NCBI GenBank assembly: GCA_003131585.1
Contig: PKVW01000051.1
Location: 101,345 to 165,344 of the forward strand
Source: Acidobacteriaceae bacterium
Lineage (GTDB): Bacteria; Acidobacteriota; Terriglobia; Terriglobales; Acidobacteriaceae
Reading direction: 5' to 3'
DNA length: 64,000 bases
Of the stretch, positions 16,232 through 24,531 are shown in pieces. Numbering within the stretch: the first letter of the stretch is position 1; each line of letters starts with the position of its first letter. A model generated the notes under the pieces. It made no database searches. It was given only the letters and a program-made list of their open reading frames with translations, and was not told where the DNA came from. A program made the position numbers and the translations under genes.

Positions 16232-19111
16232 GTGATCCGAATCTCCCGCACGATTTTCCTGGCGGCGTTTTTCGCCTTTCAGATTGCGCTCCCAGCACAG
16301 GAACGCCAGCCCCACGACTCATCGATCTCCCTGCCCACCAGCAAGACTTTGACCATTCCTGCGCCAGGCCGCATCGGCAGCACCAACAGCTTTCCAGCCA
16401 CCATCGCGATCAGCCCGGATGCCCGCTACGCCGCGTTGCTGAACAACGGCTATGGAACGCAAGAAACAATGGCGACGCAGTCGATTGCGATCCTGAATCT
16501 CAAGACCAATCAAATCTCCGATTATCCCGACAAGCGCTTCGGGGAAGAAGTACACCAGAGCTATTTCCTCGGCCTGGTCTTCAGCTCCGATGGCAAGCAC
16601 CTCTACGCGTCGGTCGGTTCCATCACCGATCCGGCAGGACAGAAGCCGGGAGATACCGGCAACGGAGTCGCGGTCTACAGCTTCGTGGATGGCAAGGTCG
16701 CGCCGGAGCGGTTTATCGCCATCGAACCGCAGGCGCTCGCCGCCGGAAAGAAAGTTGCAATCGGCTTAAGGAAGACGCCGCCGGGAACCGCGATTCCTTA
16801 TCCTGCGGGATTGGCGCTGGTTTCCGCCCCAAGTCACGCTCATGGCAACGACCGCCTCCTCGTTGCAAACAATCTCTCCGACAATGCTGTGCTGCTCGAT
16901 GTAACGACCGGAAAAATCCTGCAGCGCTTCGACCTGAGCACCGCCGACCTGGTCCCATCTTCATTTCCTTACACGGTCGTGGCCACGCGTGATGGCCGCC
17001 GCGCCTGGTGCAGCCTCTGGAACGCGTCCCGCATCGCGGAACTGGATCTAACCGCCGGCAAAGTCGTCCGCTGGATTAAGTTAAAGGAACCTGAGGATCC
17101 CATTGCCCCCGGCTCGCATCCCACGGCGCTCCTGTTGAGTCCGGACGAGAAGTTACTCTACGTGGCTCTGTCGAACGCGGATGCGGTTGCGGTGGTTTCA
17201 ACCGGCAGAGCCCGGATACTCGCGCTACTGAACACCACGGTGCGGAATCAACAGTTTGCCGGAACTTATCCCAGCGCATTGGCTGAGTCGACGGACGGGA
17301 ATCGCTTATTTGTGGCCGACGCCTCCGTCAATGCCGTGGCAGTTTTTGACACCTCGAAGCTGAACGCGACTGACCCTACCTCGACTGACCCTACCTCGAA
17401 TGATCCTACCTCGAACGATCCAACCGGCGACTCTGCCACCTCTCCCGCTCTCGGATTCATTCCCACCGACTGGTACCCCAGCGCGCTCGCCGTTCAAGGC
17501 AACCACCTCCTCATCGCCACCGCCAAGGGCCAAGGCACCGGCCCGAACAACGGCCTGGGGAAGACCGCATGGGAAGGTAGGCGCCACAAGCATCCTTACA
17601 TCCCGACGCTGCTGCGGGGCTCGATCGCGCGGCTGAACATTCCGTTCACTCTCGGCAAACTCGAAGAACTCACCCGCACCGTCGAGCACGACAACCTGCT
17701 CCACAACCCTCCGGGTGTAATCCAGTTCGCCGTGGGGAAGAATCCCATCCAGCACGTGATCTACGTCATCAAAGAAAACCGCGCCTACGACCAGATTCTA
17801 GGCGACCTGAAACCCGGCGACGGCGACCCTTCACTCACCATGTACGGCGCCGACATCACGCCCAACCAGCACAAGCTCGCATTGCAGTTCGGCGTGCTCG
17901 ATAACTTTTACGACAGCGGAGAAGTTTCCGGCGACGGGCATCTCTGGTCGACCGCGGCCATCACCAGCGATTACAACGAAAAAACCTGGCAGATCGCCTA
18001 TCGCGGACACGAGCGCACGTATGACTTCGGGGGCAGCGTCGCGGATGAAGTTCCGCTGGAGCGCAATCAGCCGGATATTGATGATCCGGGCACAGGTTAC
18101 CTCTGGGACAACGTCGCTCATAGCGGCCTGACCTATCGCGACTACGGCGAATACGTGAACGCCGAGTGGTGCAACAAAACCCGCAAGGCATCGACCCCGA
18201 AACAGGGAACTCCCTCGGCGCAGGAATCGCCCTGCCCGCGCACCGAGCTTCGCCAGGGCGATCCTCTGCCGCCGAATGTCGGCGATCCGCACGCCGGGCC
18301 GAGTCCGTTCCCGTGGACAGTGCCCCTGTTCAACGGCGTTAAGCCAACGAAAGCCGTGCTGCGCGACCACTTCGATCCGCTGTTCCCCGATTTCAACACG
18401 GACTATCCCGACCAGCTCCGCGCCGACGAGTTCCTCAACGAATTCGCGGCCTATACGCGCGCCCGCGAGGAGAACGAGGCCCCCGAGTTTCAGTTGCCTG
18501 CGTTCATCCTGCTCTATCTGCCCGACGACCACACCGGCGGTACGCGTCCCGATCGCCCGCGTCCGGCGGCCTCGGTGGCTGACAACGATCTCGCTCTGGG
18601 CCGCGTCGTCGATGCCGTCTCGCATAGTCCGTATTGGGATGACACCGCCATCTTCGTCCTCGAAGACGACGCGCAAGACGGCGGCGATCACGTCGACGCC
18701 CACCGCTCCATCGCCTTCGTAGTCAGCAAGTATTCGCCAGGAACGGCGGCCCAGCCCTATGTCGATCACCGCTTCTATACCACGGTGAACATGATCCACA
18801 GCATGGAAATGCTGCTCGGCCTGCCTCCCATGAACCAGAACGACGCCTACGCCCCAGCGATGGGACCAATGTTCTCCGGCGCAGGCAACCAACCCGCATT
18901 CAAAGCGGATTATCGCAACCTGAAAAACGGTCTCATCTACGAGACCAACAAGCGCGATGCCAAAGGGGCGAGCGAATCGGCGAAGATGGATTTCTCCCGC
19001 CCCGACGCGGCCGGAGCAGCGCGCTTGAATAAAGTTCTCTGGCGCGACCAGAAAGGCGACGCCCCAGCGCCCGCGCCCAAGCACACCGTGTTTCCGGCCG
19101 GAGGAGACTAG
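16232..19111 (+). CDS. Secreted YncE-like beta-propeller/phosphoesterase fusion
   Basis: This 959-residue protein starts with a signal peptide (ISRTIFLAAFFAFQIALPAQ). Residues about 40-450 are a YncE-like beta-propeller (repeated blades such as LLSPDEKLLYVALSNADAVA). Residues about 490-890 form a phosphoesterase domain of the alkaline-phosphatase superfamily (PF04185-like) with VIKENRAYDQILGDL, SGDGHLWSTAAI and FVLEDDAQDGGDHVDAHR. It is probably exported and hydrolyses phosphoesters, which would suit its position after pst-phoU, but the substrate is unknown. A short insertion of tandem DPTSN/DPTST pentapeptides sits in the propeller near residue 390. A Shine-Dalgarno-like GGAGG precedes the GTG start. 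Confidence 0.85.
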   Translation: MIRISRTIFLAAFFAFQIALPAQERQPHDSSISLPTSKTLTIPAPGRIGSTNSFPATIAISPDARYAALLNNGYGTQETMATQSIAILNLKTNQISDYPDKRFGEEVHQSYFLGLVFSSDGKHLYASVGSITDPAGQKPGDTGNGVAVYSFVDGKVAPERFIAIEPQALAAGKKVAIGLRKTPPGTAIPYPAGLALVSAPSHAHGNDRLLVANNLSDNAVLLDVTTGKILQRFDLSTADLVPSSFPYTVVATRDGRRAWCSLWNASRIAELDLTAGKVVRWIKLKEPEDPIAPGSHPTALLLSPDEKLLYVALSNADAVAVVSTGRARILALLNTTVRNQQFAGTYPSALAESTDGNRLFVADASVNAVAVFDTSKLNATDPTSTDPTSNDPTSNDPTGDSATSPALGFIPTDWYPSALAVQGNHLLIATAKGQGTGPNNGLGKTAWEGRRHKHPYIPTLLRGSIARLNIPFTLGKLEELTRTVEHDNLLHNPPGVIQFAVGKNPIQHVIYVIKENRAYDQILGDLKPGDGDPSLTMYGADITPNQHKLALQFGVLDNFYDSGEVSGDGHLWSTAAITSDYNEKTWQIAYRGHERTYDFGGSVADEVPLERNQPDIDDPGTGYLWDNVAHSGLTYRDYGEYVNAEWCNKTRKASTPKQGTPSAQESPCPRTELRQGDPLPPNVGDPHAGPSPFPWTVPLFNGVKPTKAVLRDHFDPLFPDFNTDYPDQLRADEFLNEFAAYTRAREENEAPEFQLPAFILLYLPDDHTGGTRPDRPRPAASVADNDLALGRVVDAVSHSPYWDDTAIFVLEDDAQDGGDHVDAHRSIAFVVSKYSPGTAAQPYVDHRFYTTVNMIHSMEMLLGLPPMNQNDAYAPAMGPMFSGAGNQPAFKADYRNLKNGLIYETNKRDAKGASESAKMDFSRPDAAGAARLNKVLWRDQKGDAPAPAPKHTVFPAGGD
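17372..17422. repeat. In-frame 15-bp tandem repeat in propeller gene
   Basis: Roughly four 15-bp units with the core CCTACCTCGA encode consecutive ATDPT/STDPT/SNDPT pentapeptides inside the beta-propeller domain. The reading frame is kept. Confidence 0.8.
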
Positions 19112-19145
19112 CACTTCGCAAGAGGGTCGCGAAGGGAGGGTTGTG

Positions 19146-19222
19146 AAAGGGCACGGCTTCAGCCGTGCCGCTAGCGGACCAATAAGAATGCGGGCTTTAG
19201 CCCCTGAGGGGGCTGGCTTCCG
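19146..19222. repeat. Dispersed two-hairpin repeat (GHGFSRA family), copy 1
   Basis: A perfect palindrome (GGCACGGCTTCAGCCGTGCC, 19150-19169) is followed by a second hairpin (GGGCTTTAGCCC, 19192-19203) and CTGAGGG. Translated on the plus strand it reads GHGFSRA...RALAPEGA. Related copies lie inside hemD (43,852) and after the last dehydrogenase gene (63,691, inverted). Confidence 0.85.
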
Positions 19223-19366
19223 TAGCTGCGGCTTCGCATTCCAATGGCGGCGTGCTGCGCGTCGCAAAAACCGGGAGTGGGAAGAGAGGTTTGCCCCCTC
19301 TCCTCACCCGCCTTGGACGTCTGAAGCGTGCCGTGCTTTCCGGCGCCACCAATATCAATTGCCGCA

Positions 19367-19876
19367 TCATTGGTGCACGGCGATACCCGTCCCAATGTTT
19401 TTGCCGTTTACCGCAGGATTGGCGATAAACACCGTCGCGCTGATGCCGTTATTGGTTGCTGCCAGTAAAAGGGTTTGCGATTGCGATGAGCCGGTCTCGC
19501 TCATCGTACCTGTGCCGTTGCCCTGAATGGAATATGTGCCTGGGCTCGTCTTCGTGCTGGCGGCCCGATACACTACGTGACCATCGTTCACGTTCACAAC
19601 CTGACAGGAGCTATTCCACGTTACGCTCGTGGTATTGGCGCTGGCGGTTTGATTCTCCTGGCCGATCTCGGTGAGGGTAATGCTTACGTTGCCATTGCCG
19701 TCAAACATTGCCATACCGGAAACCACGTCATTGCCGGTTTGGGAGACGCTAACCGTATAAGCTACGGTCGAGTTGGTTGGACAGGTAAAGGTCTTCGACC
19801 AGTTATAACTCTGAGGAGTGCCAAACTGAACCGAGTAGCTGCCGTTCAAGTTTGCATTGGAGTAAGTCTGGGCGCC
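19367..19876 (-). pseudogene. Truncated secreted beta-rich protein
   Basis: The frame is open from 19876 down to 19367, giving about 170 residues rich in Ser, Thr, Asn and Gly (for example SYSVQF, SVTWNSSCQVV, GTYSIQGNGTGTMS). It looks like an extracellular beta-sandwich protein. Its visible N-terminus, AQTYSNANLNGSY, resembles the region just after signal-peptide cleavage, but a TAG at 19877-19879 cuts the frame and no signal peptide is encoded upstream. I read this as a gene that has lost its 5' part. A TTG at 19849 could serve as a start for a cytosolic product, which seems unlikely to be functional. Confidence 0.45.
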
Positions 19877-19879
19877 CTA

Positions 19880-20493
19880 ATTCGGTGGGCTCGCACCTTG
19901 AATACAATGCGTGCCGAAGACTCAGGGCTCGATCAAAGGGAGGAAAACCAAAAACGACTATACCCTCGCGCTTTCCCCGAGATCAATGAACCAACCGGGC
20001 CATGGGCTGGCACTCACGAGCTATGACCGGGCCGGCCGGGGACTGATCGGAGCTTTCCGATGCGGGGGGCGATTAGAACCGGGCTTTGCTGCCGTTGCGA
20101 TGAGTTGGTCTGACCGCGAATCCAGATCAAAAAAAACACAGATCAATCTGGCTAAAGTATCTGGAATCATACAGTTACGGGTGTGTGACCTGTTTCAGAT
20201 CTGGCTAAGATCTTGAAAACAAATAACTTACTCGTAAAATATTCCATTCAAAGGGCTTAGGCGATCTTGCTTGGGCGAAGTGCCCTAGAATCAAGCGATC
20301 GGCTCGCAAAATATTGCATTTACGGGAGTTACCTCATTGCTATTCTTATGTCAAAGAGCCAATGCGTATAGCGATAGGGTCTCAGGATTGGGAATCGAAG
20401 TCAAGGGAATTGTTGGCAGTGGAGTAGGCTATGGCGTCCGCTTGTTCTTTGCGCTTTCGCCGTCGTCTCGGGTCACGTCTCCTACTGTCCGCC
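19880..20493. other. Non-coding, partly AT-rich stretch with direct repeats
   Basis: I see no convincing gene here. From about 20,110 to 20,400 the base composition becomes much more AT-rich than the surroundings. Two direct repeats are present: CTCGTAAAATATTCCATT (20231-20248) and CTCGCAAAATATTGCATT (20303-20320), 2 mismatches in 18, and ATCTGGCTAA at 20147 and 20200. It could be a remnant of transferred DNA or a regulatory region. Confidence 0.5.
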
Positions 20494-20736
20494 TTACGAG
20501 GGCTTCTTGATGGCACCTCTGGTCGCGAGGTCAAGCTCACGCCACAGTGCGTCCGCGTCAAGTGTTTCCAGCCACGCTCCAACCCATGCAACGGAGTGGC
20601 GCCGCCCGCTGCAGTGGAAGGTCAGGTGAACGCTGTCGAGTTCGCCGGGGACTACTTCGGTCGTACATCTGGAATTGGATTCCCTAACCATTGCCGAAAT
20701 CCTCTCGATCTCTCTCCTTGCTCGGTCGCCGTTCAT
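20494..20736 (-). CDS. Small hypothetical protein paired with zinc-ribbon protein
   Basis: Unrecognised 80-residue protein starting MNGDRARREIERISAMVRES. A near-perfect Shine-Dalgarno (AGGAGG with a 7-base spacer) fixes the ATG at 20736 rather than the ATG at 20757. The sequence mixes an N-terminal charged helix with a short beta segment (DSVHLTFHCSGR) and has no membrane segment. It follows the zinc-ribbon membrane protein by 23 bp and is probably co-transcribed with it. Confidence 0.6.
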   Translation of the reverse strand: MNGDRARREIERISAMVRESNSRCTTEVVPGELDSVHLTFHCSGRRHSVAWVGAWLETLDADALWRELDLATRGAIKKPS

Positions 20737-20759
20737 GCTTGGACCTCCTGCTCCCATCT

Positions 20760-21767
20760 CTATGGTAGCAAGACCACCAGATCAGTGATCTTACATACCG
20801 ACCGCACCGCCTGGCTGTGGATAAAGCCCATGTCTACGTTGGGCGCCCGCTTGATGGATCGCGGTTCGACTATTTCGTAGATTGTACGGGTGTTGGAATC
20901 AATGACCGTGCCACTTGGAGCGGCGTGCGTGCAGGTAATCTCGAAATCCTTGAAACGATATTCCGTCGGATTATGCACGATGAAGTCTGCCACCATTGTT
21001 CCGAAAGCCTCCTTCCGCCCGGAGGTGGTTTCGAGCCAGAGATTCAGCGGTTGCGTTTGAAGAAGGACTTTCCTAATTTCGGGTTTTGAACGCGGGGGTG
21101 GGGATTTCACTTCAACCGGCGAATCCACCGGTTCCGATCCTGTCGAAGGCGTCAAGGTGCTGGATGCGTTGCCGCCGCAAATAGAGTTGTCTGGAAACTG
21201 CTTGCAAAAGTCAGGAGGGAGGCCAGCTTCTCTTAGTTTGCGTGACGTTCCACTTTCCCTTGGTTGCATTTTAGATGTGATCGCTATTAACCCAACCATG
21301 ACCACTATAATTGCGGTCAACCACAAGAGCCTTCTTTCGTTTCTGCGCACCTTTCCTGAGCCGCTGTATGCCGCTGCCGAGGTGCGACCCGCAATGGCGT
21401 TTTCCGGGCCGCTTGCATCCGACCCAACACTTTCCGGCTCCTGCACGATCGGTCTCGACTGTTGCCGAGGTTCTACAGTTGCTCCACAGGAGGAGCAGAC
21501 CCGTGAGCCTAAATACAGGGCCGATCCGCAACTGTTGCAATAACCCGCGGCCGGGTTCAACGCAGGCTGTGGAGGGATCACCGAGTGGGAGCGGGTGCTG
21601 GGAATTTGCTCATATGTTACGGTATAGGTCTTCGCGTCCCCAAGAAATCCGGTCCAAAGCGACCATCGCTTCGTGGTCGAAACATCGAGAATCCTGATCC
21701 TGCTGCCCATTTCTTGCAGCCAGAACCTATACGCCTGTTCAGATTTGAATTCGATTACGCCTGCCAC
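20760..21767 (-). CDS. Zinc-ribbon membrane protein of unknown function
   Basis: This 335-residue protein has an N-terminal globular region (about 1-60), a zinc ribbon with paired CxxC motifs (CNSCGSALYLGSRVCSSCGA, about residues 76-95), a polar linker, a single membrane helix (about 148-166, LLWLTAIIVVMVGLIAIT) and a C-terminal extracytoplasmic beta-rich domain (about 225-335, FIVHNPTEYRFKDFEITC). The last part resembles domains that describe hydration- or FxLYD-like beta-sandwiches, but I cannot name it firmly. The zinc ribbon faces the cytosol if the helix is type II. Followed by a small hypothetical gene. Confidence 0.65.
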   Translation of the reverse strand: MAGVIEFKSEQAYRFWLQEMGSRIRILDVSTTKRWSLWTGFLGDAKTYTVTYEQIPSTRSHSVIPPQPALNPAAGYCNSCGSALYLGSRVCSSCGATVEPRQQSRPIVQEPESVGSDASGPENAIAGRTSAAAYSGSGKVRRNERRLLWLTAIIVVMVGLIAITSKMQPRESGTSRKLREAGLPPDFCKQFPDNSICGGNASSTLTPSTGSEPVDSPVEVKSPPPRSKPEIRKVLLQTQPLNLWLETTSGRKEAFGTMVADFIVHNPTEYRFKDFEITCTHAAPSGTVIDSNTRTIYEIVEPRSIKRAPNVDMGFIHSQAVRSVCKITDLVVLLP

Positions 21768-21897
21768 GGCTGTTCCCCTCGGTTATGCGGAAATGTGCGT
21801 CCATTCTGCTCTGCGCTTGCTCAATTGTCTAGCTTGCGGCGTGGCGTGCTGGCCAGGTGGCTAGCGCCTCCGCTCACCCCGGCTTTACACTAGATGC

Positions 21898-23550
21898 GTG
21901 AAGATCGCGCTCGGGCAGATCAACACCACGGTCGGCGACTTCTCCGGCAATCGGAACAAGATCGTCGACTTTTCCCGCCGCGCACAAGCGAGCGGCGCCG
22001 GACTGATTCTGTTTCCCGAGTTGTCTGTTTGCGGCTACCCGCCGCGAGATCTGGTGGAGCGCCCGTCCTTCGTCGCCCGCAACCGCGAGACCGTCGAGCA
22101 GATCGCCGCCGAGACGCGCGGCATCGCCGTCATCTGTGGTTTAGTCACTCCCGCGGAATCCGAGACCGGCAAGTCAGCCATGAACTCCGCCGCGCTCTTG
22201 CAGGATGGCAAAATCGCTTTCTTGCAGTCGAAGATGCTGTTGCCCACCTACGACGTCTTCGACGAGATGCGCAACTTCGCGCCCGCCAAAAGCCAGGACT
22301 TGTTCTCCTTCTGCGGCAACCGCGTGGCGCTCACCATCTGCGAAGACGCGTGGAACGACAAGTTTTTCTGGTCCAAGCGCCTCTACACGGTCGATCCCGT
22401 CGATGCCCTCATTCGCGCGGGCGGCAACCTTGTGTTGAATATTTCCGCGTCGCCCTTCTGGATTGGCAAGCGCGAACTGCGCCGCGACATGCTGGCCTCC
22501 ATCGCCCGCCACCACAAAGTTCCGGTCGCCATGGTCAACCAGGTCGGAGGCAACGATAGCCTGGTCTTCGACGGCTCCAGCATCGTTCTCAACGCGGAAG
22601 GGAACGTCGTCGCGCAGGGACGCTCCTTCGAGGAAGATCTCATCTACTTCGATTCCGGATCTCAGGGGGCGATCCTCACCGGAGATCTTCACGATCAGAT
22701 CGAAGGCGAGGAAGCCAGCGTGTATGCCGCGCTGGTATTGGGCACGCGCGACTACATGCGCAAATGCGGATTTCAAGAGGCCATCGTCGGCCTGAGCGGC
22801 GGGATCGATTCGGCGCTCACCGCCGTCATCGCCGTCGATGCGATCGGGCCAGAGAACATAGTCGGCGTGGGCATGCCGGGTCCGTACTCTTCGCCCGGCT
22901 CCATCGACGATGCTCGCGCGCTGGCGAAAAACCTCGGCATCCGCTTCGAGTTGCTCCCGATCGACCGGGCATTTGAAGCGTACCGGCAAACCTTGCAGGA
23001 AGTTTTCGCGGGCCGGAAAGAAGATGCTAGCGAGGAGAACATCCAATCGCGCGCGCGGGGCACCCTGCTGATGGCGCTCTCCAACAAGTTCGGCGCCATC
23101 GTGCTTTCCACAGGCAACAAGAGCGAACTGGGCGTGGGCTACTGTACACTTTACGGAGACATGGTTGGCGGTCTGGCGGTCATCTCGGATGTGCCGAAAA
23201 CGCTGGTTTACCGGCTCAGTCATTACGTGAATTCGCGCCGCCCGGTAATTCCGCGGGCCACGCTGGAGAAGCCGCCATCCGCGGAATTGCGGCCCAACCA
23301 GAAAGACAGTGACTCGCTGCCGCCCTACGAGACTCTAGACGCCGTGCTCGAGGATTACGTGGAAGCCGCGCACTCCGCCGAGCGCATTGCCGCCGATCAC
23401 GGTTTCGACATCGAGGTAGTGCGGCGCGTAGTCCGAATGGTGAACCGCGCCGAGTACAAGCGCCAGCAGGCATCGCCCGGCATTAAGATTTCTCCGAAGG
23501 CCTTCGGCTACGGCCGCCGTTTTCCCATCGCTGCGAAGAGCGAGGTTTGA
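21898..23550 (+). CDS. nadE: Glutamine-dependent NAD+ synthetase
   Basis: This 550-residue two-domain enzyme has an N-terminal nitrilase-fold glutaminase (Glu in LFPELSVCGYPPRD, catalytic Cys in LTICEDAWND) and a C-terminal ATP-pyrophosphatase domain (GLSGGIDSAL near residue 297, STGNKSELGVGY). It amidates nicotinic acid adenine dinucleotide to NAD+, using glutamine as nitrogen source. The length matches bacterial glutamine-dependent NadE. The start is a GTG, which gives the canonical opening MKIALGQINTTVGDF. It stands alone, followed after 78 bp by a DsbA-like gene. Confidence 0.96.
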   Translation: MKIALGQINTTVGDFSGNRNKIVDFSRRAQASGAGLILFPELSVCGYPPRDLVERPSFVARNRETVEQIAAETRGIAVICGLVTPAESETGKSAMNSAALLQDGKIAFLQSKMLLPTYDVFDEMRNFAPAKSQDLFSFCGNRVALTICEDAWNDKFFWSKRLYTVDPVDALIRAGGNLVLNISASPFWIGKRELRRDMLASIARHHKVPVAMVNQVGGNDSLVFDGSSIVLNAEGNVVAQGRSFEEDLIYFDSGSQGAILTGDLHDQIEGEEASVYAALVLGTRDYMRKCGFQEAIVGLSGGIDSALTAVIAVDAIGPENIVGVGMPGPYSSPGSIDDARALAKNLGIRFELLPIDRAFEAYRQTLQEVFAGRKEDASEENIQSRARGTLLMALSNKFGAIVLSTGNKSELGVGYCTLYGDMVGGLAVISDVPKTLVYRLSHYVNSRRPVIPRATLEKPPSAELRPNQKDSDSLPPYETLDAVLEDYVEAAHSAERIAADHGFDIEVVRRVVRMVNRAEYKRQQASPGIKISPKAFGYGRRFPIAAKSEV

Positions 23551-23628
23551 AAGGGATTGCTCAGAGATTGGTCGGAGAAATCCCGGCGTGTTCCCGCTCC
23601 ACAACAATCGCTAACTTGAAAGGAAGCC

Positions 23629-24528
23629 ATGCGCAGTTCTCTCAACCTGATTCTCATTCTCCCGCTGATGTGCAGTCTGGCCGCGGCGCAAGCCTTGACG
23701 ACCGCGAAGCCGGCGGATAAGCCGCCCTCGGGAGCGGCCGCCAATCTTCCTTCCGAAGCCACCGTGGACGCCTTCATGCAGCAAACCTTCGGTTATGAGG
23801 CGCAAGTAAGTTGGAAGATCTCGAGCATCAAACCGGCTGGAGTGCCGGGTCTGGCCCAGGTCGACGTCGTGCTGGCCACGCCTCAGGGCCAGCAACTCAG
23901 CCGGTTCTATGTCACGGCGGATGGCGAACATGCGGTGGTGGGCGACATCATTCCGTTCGGCGCCAAACCGTTCGATCCGGCGAAGAAGACGCTGGAGAAG
24001 GGCATCACTGGCCCGGGCCGCGGACCGAAAGACGCGCCAGTCACGATTGTCGAGTTCGGCGATTTGCAGTGTCCAGCCTGCAAGGCCGCCCAGCCTGCGA
24101 TCGAGGCACTCATTGCGGCGGAACCCAATGCGCGTTTCGTCTTTCAGAACTTTCCTCTCGAGATGCACAACTGGGCCGCAAAAGGGGCCGCTTATGCCGA
24201 CTGCGTTGGGCACGCGTCGAACGATGCCTTTTGGAAGTTCATCGCCAAGACTTACGAGAGTCAAGCCGACATCACGGCCGAGAACGCCGACGAAAAGCTG
24301 ACCGCGCTGGCCGATGGCGTGGGCGTGAAGGGCGCGGAGATTGCAGCGTGCTCCACCACTCCCCTAACCCAGGCTCATGTGGATGCTTCCCTGGCCTTGG
24401 GCAAGGCAGTGAACGTGACGGGTACGCCGACTCTTTTTATCAACGGCCGCAGCATCGGAAATGTCAGTAACGTTCCTGCCGCCAGTCTGAAGGGGTTGGT
24501 GGATTTTGCCGCGAAGGAACGGAAGTGA
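23629..24528 (+). CDS. DsbA-family thioredoxin-fold protein
   Basis: This 299-residue exported protein has a signal peptide (LNLILILPLMCSLAAAQA), an N-terminal region of about 110 residues without a recognised fold, and a DsbA/DSBA-like thioredoxin domain. The redox motif is C148-P-A-C151 in FGDLQCPACKAAQP, and the cis-proline loop appears as VTGTPTLFINGR. It probably oxidises or isomerises disulfides in the periplasm. The start is supported by GAAAGGAAG shortly upstream. It converges with the secretin gene, 3 bp apart. Confidence 0.88.
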   Translation: MRSSLNLILILPLMCSLAAAQALTTAKPADKPPSGAAANLPSEATVDAFMQQTFGYEAQVSWKISSIKPAGVPGLAQVDVVLATPQGQQLSRFYVTADGEHAVVGDIIPFGAKPFDPAKKTLEKGITGPGRGPKDAPVTIVEFGDLQCPACKAAQPAIEALIAAEPNARFVFQNFPLEMHNWAAKGAAYADCVGHASNDAFWKFIAKTYESQADITAENADEKLTALADGVGVKGAEIAACSTTPLTQAHVDASLALGKAVNVTGTPTLFINGRSIGNVSNVPAASLKGLVDFAAKERK

Positions 24529-24531
24529 GCG

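Noticed and set aside
17831..19267. 478-codon minus-strand frame opposite the propeller-phosphoesterase gene
   Set aside because: Mirror of a gene with clear domains; no homology signal.
19143..19526. Open plus-strand frame beginning in the GHGFSRA repeat
   Set aside because: Its N-terminal part is the translated dispersed repeat and the rest is antisense to the truncated secreted protein gene.
19911..20216. 101-codon plus-strand frame in the poorly coding stretch
   Set aside because: No ribosome-binding site, no family features, and biased composition; probably chance.
22174..23223. 349-codon minus-strand frame opposite nadE
   Set aside because: Antisense to both catalytic domains of nadE.
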